A stretch of 64,000 nucleotides of DNA from Eretmocerus hayati. Its lineage: Eukaryota; Arthropoda; Insecta; Hymenoptera; Aphelinidae. Made by a program: the position numbers and the translations under genes. Position 1 is the stretch's first letter; the number at the start of each line of letters is the position of its first letter. The notes under the pieces are model-generated. The model had not been told where the DNA came from. It worked only from the letters and a program-made list of their open reading frames with translations, and searched no databases. The stretch covers positions 59,111,797 to 59,175,796 of the forward strand of contig CM056744.1 of NCBI GenBank assembly GCA_029851415.1, given 5' to 3'. Below are positions 33,659-43,177 of this stretch, piece by piece.

Positions 33659-34363
33659 TGTTATGAACCAGGGTTCTTGAGGTTCATGTGCTATGGGTCC
33701 TATTCTGTCCTTACCAGACCGTCGGGTCAGTAAGTTGGGGTGCAAGGTATTCTCTGAATGATAGGTCCAAGATGTTGAGTGCAGTATAGATTCTATTCAA
33801 AGGTAAGTTATGAATCTGAGAGAGAGACTGTTACAACTGTTCGTTATTCTACTGATTCTACAATGGTACGAGAGTATCAAGGGCTGAGACTACTCGTCCC
33901 GGAATGCTGCTAATCGCGGAGTCTACGCTACGTGTTTACGTGGTCGACTGAGACTCTAGAAGCTTAATGTACGCGGTGGGAGTCCGCGGTCAACAGTCAG
34001 GACAGAAGCCTGGATCAGCGTTCTTACGCCGCTTTTATACTCGTTCCCACATTGAGGTCAAATGCGCGTCAGCGCCTCTGTTCTCGCGCCTACTCGCGTC
34101 AGTGCGCTCGTTCTCGAACATTCTAGAAGGCTCTAGACTGATGCCTCTGAGTCACAGCTATTGGATCTTGCTCGCGCGGTTAGTGACGCTTAGTTGCACC
34201 ACATTACAATAGATACTGCAATGGCTGGAGCTCGTGTTTCTAGATCTACTCCATGACGCACAGCTATAGATTCTTGCACGTGCGGCTATACTTGCACCAC
34301 ATTCCATCGAATCTTGCAATAACTACAACTCGTAGGCATGGAGGTTAGACTAGCTCCATGACA
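33659..34363 (-). mobile_element. Element A 5' LTR (705 bp)
   Basis: It aligns without length change to 19855-20559, with roughly 20 substitutions noted by eye. It is followed by the ACTG target duplication at 34364-34367. Confidence 0.85.
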
Positions 34364-34538
34364 ACTGCGAACCAGCCTTTCTAATTCTTCCAATGATTTT
34401 GAGAAAATTAGACCAGTCAAAAAAAAGCAAGGCTGCATGTCTCGTTCGTATGGAAGCGTCGAAAGATTATTAGCAAAAATTCCAGGATACTCATGATGAG
34501 CTGATGAATCACGATGATGCTAATCGTTCCGATGACAA
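34364..34538 (+). pseudogene. gag: BEL gag, second piece
   Basis: This piece lies between elements A and B. A frame reading KFQDTHDELMNHDDANRSDD at about 34473-34535 is hydrophilic and helical. It continues the BEL Gag from 19854; the frame changes inside the piece, so it is decayed. Similarity to BEL/Pao Gag is weak here, and the assignment depends on its position between the other gag pieces. Confidence 0.45.
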
Positions 34539-35473
34539 TGCAACGTGGAACGTTGCAGCACGTTCTAGCTCGTCCCACAGAAGCTCTCGTCGTCACCTCG
34601 GACAAAGTAATCAAGGTCTGATTTTTCGTGTGTCACACTTTTCTGTTGAGGTGCCCGAGGTGACGAGAAGAGGACGACGACGACGATTCAAATGGGCTGA
34701 TGGCTCCCACCACCAGCGTGGTGGCAGCACCGTCCAGCCCACCAAACCGGGCGGCGCAGCGCTCGCACGGGCTTGAGGAAGCCGCGCCGCGCATCGCCGG
34801 CCGGCATTCTTGGGATGGCTGCCAGCCTGGTGAGACCCACCCGTACTTCGCGCCTATAAATTCGCCGTGCTCCAGGACAAGTGACCCAGGACGGGTCGAG
34901 TGATCGCGCCGCGGGTGTATCAAACTTTTGGTGTGTGTGTGTGTGCGTGTGGGTGAACCCAGTGAGTGCCCAGACTTGTCAGCGCGTGCTGACGCGTGGC
35001 CACCCCACACGACCACATCTCGCCCAGGGTGCCCAACTCTTGGAGGGTGACCCGGACTGGGCTTGAGAGAGAGAGAGAGAGAGAGCTGCAGCAGTGCAGG
35101 CAAGTGGCCCCATTAACGGAGCAGCAACAGCGCAGCAGGAGCGCTATCATCAGGGTGCGTCCAGACGACGTCGACCGCGGTGAGTGGTATTGCGTTTTCC
35201 CCCGGGTGCATCCACCCACATCGTGACCCCCCCGGGCGGAGAGTCGTGTCCAGGGCTACCGGGTGGCCTATTTTCCCAGCTCGCGACGCGGTGTGTCCCT
35301 CTTGTCCGCCGACCCATCGCGTCGCAACCGCGCTCCTCCAACTCCCCGTGCCAATTTCGCATGCACGTTTTGGCCATGCTGAGCCACGCGGGTCGCTATA
35401 GCGGCCATTTTGTGTCATCACTCTGACTTCCGGAGACGAAGGTGCGGAGAGTTGGAGAGGGACGGGCCCGCCA
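34539..35473 (+). mobile_element. Inverted, 5'-truncated copy of the element B LTR
   Basis: It reads TGCAACGTGGAACGTTGCAG onward, which is the reverse complement of the end of the LTR at 35474-36898. It covers about the last 935 bp of that LTR and stops at GGGACGGGCCCGCC, where the full-length LTR starts directly (TGTAACGTGG at 35474). A GA microsatellite (35067-35090) corresponds to the CT run of the other copies. All ORFs here are shadows. Confidence 0.85.
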
Positions 35474-36898
35474 TGTAACGTGGTGGGCATCAGCAGGGGG
35501 GAAATTCCTGAAAAGCTAATTCCACCCAACGCTACCTCATTTATTTGGGCCGGATCAGGTCAGGGCCAGGCACCCCGCGCCACGAGGGGCGGGACAGTGG
35601 GGCAAATTGGGAGCACCTGAAAATCACGAAAATATTCTGCGGACACTGTTTATATATATCGGATCGAGAATAATCACTCTCCGGATTACGAAATTACAAA
35701 CGGAATTTTATTGCTATTAGGAACTCATTTCGAGGCACGCAGGCCAATAAAATTAATTACAACGCCATCTGTGGCGAAAACTGTCATCAAATCGTTCATT
35801 TGTCCAACAACTCAAGGAAAATCACAATATCACAAAGTCACTTTACAGCGGAAACACCCACGTATATTGGCTCGAAATGATTCACTGCACTGTTTCGGCG
35901 GAATCACCCATGTACATTGTGGGCGGAGCTAACGCGAGGGGTGGGAGCTATTTCCCCAGCCGGCGGGCCCGTCCCTCTCCAACTCTCCGCGCCTTCGTCT
36001 CCGGAAGTCAGAGTGATGACACAAAATGGCCGCTATAGCGACCCGCGTGGCTCAGCATGGCCAAAACGTGCATGCGAAATTGGCACGGGGAGTTGGAGGA
36101 GCACGGTTGCGACGCGATGGGTCGGCGGACAAGAGGGACACACCGCGTCGCGAGCTGGGAAAATAGGCCACCCGGTAGCCCTGGACACGACTCTCCGCCC
36201 GGGGGGGGGGGGGGGGTCACGATGTGGGTGGATGCACCCGGGGGAAAACGCAATACCACTCACCGCGGTCGACGTCGTCTGGACGCACCCTGATGATAGC
36301 GCTCCTGCTGCGCTGTTGCTGCTCCGTTGCTGGGGCCACTTGCCTGCACTGCTGCAGCTCTCTCCCTCTCTTTCAAGCCCAGTCCGGGTCACCCTCCAAG
36401 AGTTGGGCACCCTGGGCGAGATGTGGTCGTGTGGGGTGGCCACGCGTCAGCACGCGCTGACAAGTCTGGGCACTCACTGGGTTCACCCACACGCACACAC
36501 ACAAACCAAAAGTTTGATACACCCGCGGCGCGATCACTCGACCCGTCCTGGGTCACTTGTCCTGGAGCACGGCGAATTTATAGGCGCGAAGTACGGGTAG
36601 GTCTCACCAGGCTGGCAGCCATCCCAAGAATGCCGGCCGGCGATGCGCGGCGCGGCTTCCTCAAGCCCGCGCGAGCGCTGCGCCGCCCGGTTTGGTGGGC
36701 TGGACGGTGCTGCCACCACGCTGGTGGCGGGAGCCATCAGCCTATTTGAATCGTCGTCGTCGTCCTCTTCTCGTCACCTCGGGCACCTCAACAGAAAAGT
36801 GTGACACACGAAAAATCAGACCTTGATTACTTTGCCCGAGGTGACGACGAGAGCTTCTGTGGGACGAGCTAGAACGTGCTGCAACGTTCCACGTTGCA
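35474..36898 (-). mobile_element. Element B 3' LTR (1425 bp)
   Basis: TGTAACGTGG...CCACGTTGCA on the plus strand. On the element strand it has AATAAA (complement at 35707-35712) and a TATAAA box. It differs from 47659-49080 by a handful of substitutions, small indels near 35520 and homopolymer and CT-run lengths. Large ORFs crossing it (for example 35917-36600 and 36327-36749) are repeated in the other LTR in the same way and are not genes. Confidence 0.9.
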
Positions 36899-36927
36899 TT
36901 ACCCCCGGCTTCTCCCCCTCACCCTCC
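36899..36927 (-). other. Element B polypurine tract
   Basis: On the minus strand a run of G and A (GAGGGTGAGGGGGAGAAG, then CCGGGGGTAA) lies immediately upstream of the 3' LTR, as expected for the plus-strand DNA synthesis primer. Confidence 0.7.
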
Positions 36928-37174
36928 GGGGTGAGAAGAATTCGGAGTGGTCTCGTCTCGACCACATCCACCCTCATCGTTACCTCGGCGGAATCGTCAT
37001 ACATTGCTACATTGATCAAAAATCAAAATCAAACCTATCAACTAATCTTAAGGTCTAAATCAACTCGAATTCTCAAATCAGAGGGGCAGGGTTCTCTAAC
37101 TACTGGGATCTGGGTTCGGATACTTGGGAAAGAAGGATATCAAAGTTTCTCTTACTTGGCGGATTTCTTCGGCT
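36928..37174 (-). other. Element B 3' untranslated region
   Basis: About 250 bp between the end of the zinc-knuckle frame and the polypurine tract. Nothing else is recognised. Confidence 0.5.
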
Positions 37175-39400
37175 CTATTGAGCCTGGCGGATTCTGTCGA
37201 AGAAGGCGGCATACATCTGCTCCTGTACTGACTGCGGCATGGTGACTGCTACGGCGACCAGCACCCGGAACTCTTCATGGTCCGCGGGGGTCATGGCCGC
37301 CATCAGCCGTGCCAGACCCGGAATCGGCATGGTTATGCTGGCCGGAGCCGAGCTGTTGACGGCTGCCGCAGCGATGTTGGGTGGTGGCGTGGCTGAGACG
37401 GTGGTGAATCTGGTCCTTGGGGCTGGTACCGGTGCCACTGTGGCGGGTGCTTCGATGTGCCTCTCTTCCGGTAGCACCGGTAACGGTCGGGGTAGAGTTG
37501 TGGTTCCTTTGGCTCCGCTGTCCCGCACGGGTGGCAGCGTTTGTGGCCTGGTGGGTTCCCGCTCGTCCTGACGCCTCGTCGTGGCGGATGGTGGTGGAGT
37601 TGAGGGGGGTTGGGAGACAGCGGCGGATTGATTGGGCTGTTCCCTAACCCTCTCGATCTCCATGGGTGCGGGCTGCCTTTCGGGCTCTTGTGGCGGGCGG
37701 GTGACAGTCGCCGACGGACCAAAACGAGCCTCGTGAGCCGAGCGACCCTCCCACAGCGTATATGCCGTGGCACAGCGCGGACAATTGTGTGCAGCTACCC
37801 GGCGCCGACCGCAATTAAAACAGTGAAACCACGGTTTTGGGGCCGGGCAGCGTGCTGAGATATGGCCACTCTTCCAACATCGGAAGCAGGTGTGTGGCGG
37901 CGGGTCGTCCTCGTCCAGAGGCAATGCCTCCAGCCACTGGAGCCGCGTGCCTCTTCTGATTGGTCCGGGCCTTGTCGTCGGGGTGACAGTTCTCCGGGGC
38001 TCGGTGCTCTGTTGCTCCGGTGTCGGTGGTCTCGCAGTGGCCGGGGGAGGTTGGTCCTCCAATCGTGCCACCCGGGCCGCTTCCTCGGCGAGGCGATGGA
38101 TCTCTGCCTGCAATGGGTCCGCGGGGCCTGGTAGAGCTTGGGCCAAGTTGGCGGGTCCCGGAGGTGGAGAGTAGTCCCGTTCCGCGGGTGCCTGGTAGTC
38201 CACATGATCCTCCAGGGTCATGTGGCGATTGGGGTTGCGTCGACGGCGTTTGGAAGCGTCGTCGTGACGCAATATCGGCTCCTCTTGCCGTTGTTGTTGC
38301 TGTTCCTGGTGGCGCGGGCGCTCTGGTTCTCTGTGCCGCGTGGACGAACGTTCGTATTCACGCTCCATTGCGCGTCGATTATCCCTGGCTTGGATCCGGT
38401 CCCTGCGGATCTGCAACGCGATTTCTGGCGTCCACTCCGATCTGGTCCGTGCATGTGTCCGTTTGCCTCTGTAAGGCTGGGGGTATTGGATGGGCTGGTC
38501 CGGGCGAAGAATTTGGGCCGCCTCGTCTCTCCGGTCCAGGTATCCTTGCCAGCCTCGCTCGGGATCCCAATTTTGACGTAGCTGGAGTTCGACGGCTGTT
38601 TCCAGCTCACGTCGTTCTGAGGCCGGGAGGTTTGGTGGAGCGATGATGAGCGCGGGTTCGCGGAACTCATCGGGTGCCGCGGCTCCAGCTGCTTCTCCAC
38701 GGGTGGTGGAAGGGATCGGTCGGGGTATCGATCTCGGCGGAGTCGTGGTGCGGCGGATAGATGGCGGAGATGGTGGCCACTCAAACTGTCCGGGGTCCAC
38801 TTCCTGCCGGGTTGGAGCACCCCTGGGCTCCAACCAATCTTGTAGCTCTTGTTGAGCTCTAGCGGAGTCCGCCACAGGATCCAAGCCGAAATCCATGGTC
38901 GGTTCCGCTTCCTCCGTGAGCACTGCGAGAGGTGCTGCCGCCGGTGGACAATGCTGAGCTGGGGCTTCCGCTCCCACTGGTTCGGGCCTCACGCGGCGTC
39001 GTCTCTCTCGCGAGCGTCTCTCCACCATCGGGGCGCGCGGAATCGCTCCTAGGTGGCGCGACGGTCCACCGATGCTGGGAGGCGCTCTGTCTTCACGTGG
39101 AGTAAGCGGACTGCTGTTTCCGCTGTCTTGTCCTTCTTCATACGCTGGCTGTGGCTGCTGTTGTTCGGCTCGACGGGGTTCCGGAGTATCTCGCGAGGAG
39201 TGGTCGTCGCTCAGACCACTGTCTGACGTTAGCGGTCCACGACTTCCACTCCTCTCGCGAGATGCCCTGCGAGCCCGACGTACCTGGGAGTTTGACCTCC
39301 AGACTGTCGTTGCCTCCAGAAGGTCGTCGGGTCTCGCGATGCTCCGGAAATCCGCCGGGCAGGGTGAGCAGCTGCGGTCTCGAGGCGGATCTTCTGCCAT
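37175..39400 (-). CDS. Element B ORF3-like region: 741-aa proline/arginine-rich protein with zinc knuckles, in the env position
   Basis: It is in the same open frame as RNase H-integrase, with no stop between them, but begins at a plausible ATG (39400-39398). That ATG sits two bases after a strong 3' splice-site sequence on the minus strand (pyrimidine run ending TTGCAG, AG at 39404-39403). The protein is rich in P, R, E and Q, has a charged helical stretch (about 38.3-38.6 kb) and near 37770-37910 carries CFRCWKSGHISARC (C-x2-C-x4-H-x4-C) and a cysteine cluster CFNCGRRRVAAHNCPRC. It has no signal peptide or membrane segment, so it is not an envelope protein. It looks like a second Gag- or nucleocapsid-like product, made either as a Pol extension or from a spliced RNA. 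Known homologues were not checked. Confidence 0.65.
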   Translation of the reverse strand: MAEDPPRDRSCSPCPADFRSIARPDDLLEATTVWRSNSQVRRARRASRERSGSRGPLTSDSGLSDDHSSRDTPEPRRAEQQQPQPAYEEGQDSGNSSPLTPREDRAPPSIGGPSRHLGAIPRAPMVERRSRERRRRVRPEPVGAEAPAQHCPPAAAPLAVLTEEAEPTMDFGLDPVADSARAQQELQDWLEPRGAPTRQEVDPGQFEWPPSPPSIRRTTTPPRSIPRPIPSTTRGEAAGAAAPDEFREPALIIAPPNLPASERRELETAVELQLRQNWDPERGWQGYLDRRDEAAQILRPDQPIQYPQPYRGKRTHARTRSEWTPEIALQIRRDRIQARDNRRAMEREYERSSTRHREPERPRHQEQQQQRQEEPILRHDDASKRRRRNPNRHMTLEDHVDYQAPAERDYSPPPGPANLAQALPGPADPLQAEIHRLAEEAARVARLEDQPPPATARPPTPEQQSTEPRRTVTPTTRPGPIRRGTRLQWLEALPLDEDDPPPHTCFRCWKSGHISARCPAPKPWFHCFNCGRRRVAAHNCPRCATAYTLWEGRSAHEARFGPSATVTRPPQEPERQPAPMEIERVREQPNQSAAVSQPPSTPPPSATTRRQDEREPTRPQTLPPVRDSGAKGTTTLPRPLPVLPEERHIEAPATVAPVPAPRTRFTTVSATPPPNIAAAAVNSSAPASITMPIPGLARLMAAMTPADHEEFRVLVAVAVTMPQSVQEQMYAAFFDRIRQAQ

Positions 39401-41179
39401 ACCTGCAAGGAAGCAGAACAAAAAAAACTTCTTTCGGGGTGGGATCCAACGTTTGAGGTGGGATATGTGGGTTGGAGCAGTCCGTTGGCCAGTGGGTCCC
39501 TCTATTACGTAAACGACCGGAGATTTGACTTCTACTATGGTCAGCGGGCCCTCGTATTTCGGAGCTAACTTGGCGTTGAACCGATTCGCGGCGCTAGACA
39601 GGAAATGCGTTTTCCTTCCCACTACATCTCCCACATTGAACGTGAAATTCTTCCTACCCTTGTTATAAGTTTCAGCTTGCTTCGCCCGACTCTCAGCGTT
39701 ATGGCGGACGACTAGTTCCCGCAACGCGTCTAGGCGTTTCATTCTATCCATCCAGTCTTGGACTCCCATCTTCTCGATCAATTTTTCACCCTGCAGTTCG
39801 CGACGCAGGCTTTTTACTGGAGTGGGATGACGTCCGAAATTGAGGAACGCTGGCGAGACCTTCGTGCTGGATTGCACTGCGGTGTTCATCGCATGGCGGA
39901 ACTCATGGATGTGGTCATCCCAATTGCGGTGATCATTTCTTACGAATTGGGAGATCATTGTTTTGAGCGTCTTATTGGAACGTTCCGTTGGGTTGGCTGA
40001 CGGCCAATATGGTGGCGTCTTGACGTGACGTACTCCGTGTTCTTCCAACATGGCGTCTACAATTCTGTTGTCGAACTCCTTACCATTGTCGGATAGAAAG
40101 TACAGTGGCGTCTCCCAACGAAACAGGATCAATTCTTCAATCACGGCGGCTACCGCCTTCCCCTCGGCGCGTCTCAATGGTTTTACTTCCACCCAGCGGG
40201 TCAACAAGTCCTGTATGACCAGCAAGTACTTGAACCCTTTTTTGCTCGGCGGAAATTCCATTAGATCGGCGGAGATGACGGACCATGGTCGCTCGACTAC
40301 TCTGTTTCCCATGTGGCCAAGCGGGCCTGTTTGGGGCATTTTGTATTGTTGGCACAATTGACACTCTTTCACGAATGTTCTCGCGTCTGTATACATGCCT
40401 TGCCAGTAGTAATCTCGAGCTAGTCGATCATACGTTTTCTCAATGCCCATGTGACCTGACGAGGCGAGGCAATGAGCTCGCTCTAGAGCGTCACGTCTCC
40501 TATGGACTGGCACGACAAGTCTCCATTTTTCTTCTGGGAATGTGGATGGATCTAGAAGCGTGCTATGGCTATGATGATAGATCAAGCCATTCACCTCCCT
40601 CCAATCCTTGAACTGGTCCGGATTCGCACGAATCTTCTCGGCCAGCTTCAAGTATTCGGAATCCTTCTTCGCGTCTTCGGCGGAACATTGTATTTCGGTT
40701 ACCGTCGGATCCACGGCATCTGTCGTCTCGTCTGTTACTTCTACTGCTCCGATTTCGGCGTCTTCTGGCTCGTTCATGCGAGAAAGGCAATCTGGCACTT
40801 TATGGAGCTTTCCACTCCGGTGTATCACCTCGAAGTCCCAATTCTGGAGTTCGAGTGCCCAGCGAGCGAGACGCCCAGTCGGATCTTTGAGGTTTTGGAG
40901 CCATTTTAGGGCACTGTGATCTGTTATCACTTGAAATTGGTACCCCTCAATGTAAGGTCGTAGTTTTTTGATCGCCCAGACCACTGCTAGCAGCTCCCTC
41001 TCGCTGACCGTATAATTTCGCTCTGCTGGCGAAAGACTGCGGCTCAGGTAGACAATAGGGTGCTCACCGTCTTCCCCTTCTTGGGTCAGCACGGCTCCCA
41101 GGCTATAGGCGGATGCATCGGTCTGTATGGCGAACATTTTTGAGAAATCAGGTCTCGCGAGCACTGGCGCGCTCGTCAA
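39401..41179 (-). CDS. pol: Element B pol: RNase H and integrase
   Basis: RNase H occupies about residues 12-130 of the 1334-codon frame (37175-41179). It has QTDASAYSLGAV (D21), E64 in the SERELLAV helix and TDHSAL (D87). Integrase follows: an HHCC zinc domain with H-x(n)-H near 236-243 and CQLC at 273-276, and a DDE core with D305, D364 (FLSDNGKEF) and E399. The C-terminal domain ends near residue 580. These would cleave RNA in the hybrid and insert the cDNA. All named catalytic residues are present. An in-frame TGA at 41224-41222 separates this frame from the RT frame, so the first codons before the ATG at 41179 belong to the same polyprotein. Confidence 0.9.
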
Positions 41180-41221
41180 AGCCTGTTTCAGTTTATCGAA
41201 CGCTTCTTGCTGCTCTTCGCC

Positions 41222-42853
41222 TCATGACCATGGCGTATCTTTCCGGAGAAGCTTCAGTGACGGTACTTTTATTTCGGCGTCATGGTCGATAAATCTTGAG
41301 TACCACGTCACCATCTCCAGGAACGATCGCAATTGTCGCAGGTTTTTTGGCGGAGGGAATTCCCGTACGGGCGTTACCTTTGCGGGATCCGGGCGGAGGC
41401 CTTCGGAGTCCAAGATAAAGCCGAGATAATTCACCTCGCCGCAGCAAATTTGACATTTTTCCGGATTTATCTGGAGTCCGGCGTCGACAAGTCGCTCCAA
41501 CACTATCTTTAGGTATTTTTCATGGGCTTCATACGTGTCTGTCGCGATAATAATGTCATCTAAGTACACGAAGACAAATAGCTCCAGCTCTGGGCCTAGT
41601 ATCTCGTCGATCATGCGCTGCCAGGTCGCGGGTGCATTACAGAGCCCGAAGGGCATTACGCACCAGCACCAGGAGCCGACGCCTGGAAGGCTGAAACAGG
41701 TATATTCCTGGCACTCCTCCGCTACCGGGATATGATGGTACGCGCTTTTTAAATCTATCTTTGACAGGTACTTCGCCTTCCGCAACTTATCCAAGATGGA
41801 GTCCATGTTGGGAAGGAGGTACGTGTCCTTCTTCGTCTTCTTATTCAAGTCTCGATAGTCGATGCAGAAACGGTAAGTACCGTCTGATTTTCTGATCAAG
41901 ACTGGAGCACTGCTCCAAGCACTCTGGCAAGGGCGGATACGCTTGAGACCGTACATGGCTTTGACCTCCTCCCTAGCAATCTCGAGCATCTTGGGAGAGA
42001 GGCGTCGCGGACGGTGGCGGACAGGAGTAAAATCTATCAGTTCAATTTTATGAACCCCGCGATCTGTTAGTCCAACTTTGCCCGCTGCCTTGGCGGTCGT
42101 TTCACGCACCACTTCTTCGAGGTGGGCTTTACCCCCCTCTTCTACTACTACCAGTCCCGCGCACTCGGCGTATATACGGTTTTCCGGTTCTTCTCTTCGA
42201 CGTCCTACAAAATTCCGATAATCCCCCTGAAGTACTCTCCATTGCCCATCGGCATTTCGGGAGTCGGATTTCCACGCGTTCATAAAGTCCATTCCCAGAA
42301 CCATGTCGTACGACGTGTCGTGCACTGCCTCCATCACAATGGTTCGGGAATGTCCATCAATTTCCATAGTCATCTTCAACAGTCCCAAGGCTTGGGTGAC
42401 GTTTTTGCCCACAGCTCCTCTCAACACGCTTCGCTTGTGAAAAAGACGCTTCTCGTAAAATTTCGCTATTTTTGGCCCGACGAAAGATACCTGCGCTCCA
42501 GGGTCATACAACGCCATGAATGACTTTCCTCCCAAGATGACCTCGACGAAGTTACGAGGTGCGGCTTGTGCGGCGGGTCCGTCTGCAATCTCTTCCTGAC
42601 TCCAAGTTTCCACTTTCGCCCTGATGGCGTCGGCTGGGGCGTCCCCCGTTCGAGCTTCCTCTAGGCTTGGTGTGTCGGCAACCGCTGCTTCTTCGTGGCA
42701 GGGCGTTTTCGGGTTGATTGTAGGAACGTCAGTGAGGTGATCAGTCTCACGTTGTCCCCTAATTCCCCCGTCCACTCCTCCATTCACTTCATCAGCGTCG
42801 CTTCTTCTCGTTGTCAGTGGGTGTTTGCGTATGGCACCCATCGCTGGAGTCAT
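41222..42853 (-). CDS. pol: Element B pol: protease and reverse transcriptase
   Basis: This 543-codon frame has an aspartic protease around residues 100-195 with ALYDPGAQVSFV (D117; DPG in place of the usual D-T/S-G) and the later VLGMDF motif. RT occupies about 280-480: PVLIRKSDGTYRFCIDYRDL, D367 in YLSKIDLKSAYHH, VMPFGLCNAPATWQRMID and the YLDD catalytic box at 430-433, then the connection toward RNase H. Order and motifs are Ty3/gypsy. The frame ends at TGA (41224-41222). It is in the -1 frame relative to gag. A TAA at 42862-42860 in this frame lies between the gag frameshift and the ATG at 42853, so this copy has two stops in pol. Confidence 0.9.
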   Translation of the reverse strand: MTPAMGAIRKHPLTTRRSDADEVNGGVDGGIRGQRETDHLTDVPTINPKTPCHEEAAVADTPSLEEARTGDAPADAIRAKVETWSQEEIADGPAAQAAPRNFVEVILGGKSFMALYDPGAQVSFVGPKIAKFYEKRLFHKRSVLRGAVGKNVTQALGLLKMTMEIDGHSRTIVMEAVHDTSYDMVLGMDFMNAWKSDSRNADGQWRVLQGDYRNFVGRRREEPENRIYAECAGLVVVEEGGKAHLEEVVRETTAKAAGKVGLTDRGVHKIELIDFTPVRHRPRRLSPKMLEIAREEVKAMYGLKRIRPCQSAWSSAPVLIRKSDGTYRFCIDYRDLNKKTKKDTYLLPNMDSILDKLRKAKYLSKIDLKSAYHHIPVAEECQEYTCFSLPGVGSWCWCVMPFGLCNAPATWQRMIDEILGPELELFVFVYLDDIIIATDTYEAHEKYLKIVLERLVDAGLQINPEKCQICCGEVNYLGFILDSEGLRPDPAKVTPVREFPPPKNLRQLRSFLEMVTWYSRFIDHDAEIKVPSLKLLRKDTPWS

Positions 42854-42859
42854 CTCTAC

Positions 42860-43177
42860 TTAGTCCCATTCCCTTGGCGGAGGCGGATTCAAATCAGACT
42901 CGGCGGAATTTGCATGATTTCCCTCAGCAAACAGGTCAGGCGTTTCTTCGTCGTCGTCGCTAGTCGTCCAGTTGCTTGCTACCAGCCGAGATGGATACGT
43001 GTTACCAATCTCGCTGTTGACTTCCCTCTCGGCCGCGAGGGTGTCTGCACCAAGCATCTCTGGTGTTTCATCGCATTCGCTCTTCACTTCGAATTTTGGG
43101 GAGCAGGAGGGGTTCCCCCCTGCGCCCCCGCGGGTCCGTTTCCCGAGTACTTTAACGCCCATTTGCAATCTGGGCAT
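42860..43177 (-). CDS. Element B gag-pol transframe segment
   Basis: This is the pol-frame reading across the gag 3' end, open from upstream of 43177 to the TAA at 42862-42860. After the presumed slip at 43144-43138 it encodes a low-complexity acidic linker ending in a PPPPREW run. Such a linker is usual between nucleocapsid and protease. The TAA would stop the fusion before protease in this copy. Confidence 0.6.
   Translation of the reverse strand: MPRLQMGVKVLGKRTRGGAGGNPSCSPKFEVKSECDETPEMLGADTLAAEREVNSEIGNTYPSRLVASNWTTSDDDEETPDLFAEGNHANSAESDLNPPPPREWD

Larger units (their letters stand above)
19855..34363 (-). mobile_element. Element A: 14.5-kb LTR retrotransposon with gag only
   Basis: It is bounded by two 705-bp LTRs and a perfect 4-bp target duplication (ACTG at 19851-19854 and 34364-34367). 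Read on the minus strand: 5' LTR 33659-34363, primer-binding site 33634-33655, gag about 33052-29875, then about 9 kb without recognisable coding sequence, then the 3' LTR 19855-20559. The gag capsid and CCHC knuckles suggest a Ty3/gypsy-like element. The LTR copies differ at roughly 20 sites by eye, so the insertion is moderately recent. Confidence 0.8.

Noticed and set aside
34633..36749. Large ORFs on both strands (for example 35917-36600 and 35103-34633)
   Set aside because: They lie in the LTR of element B, recur in the second LTR and in inverted form, and contain poly-G and CT runs. They are open only because the DNA is GC-rich.
37175..39400. ORF3 of element B as an envelope protein
   Set aside because: There is no signal peptide, no membrane segment and no cysteine pattern of Env; zinc knuckles point to a nucleic-acid-binding protein.
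37239..40919. Plus-strand ORFs up to 208 aa (for example 38020-38646)
   Set aside because: They are antisense shadows of the pol and ORF3 frames, which carry the recognisable motifs.
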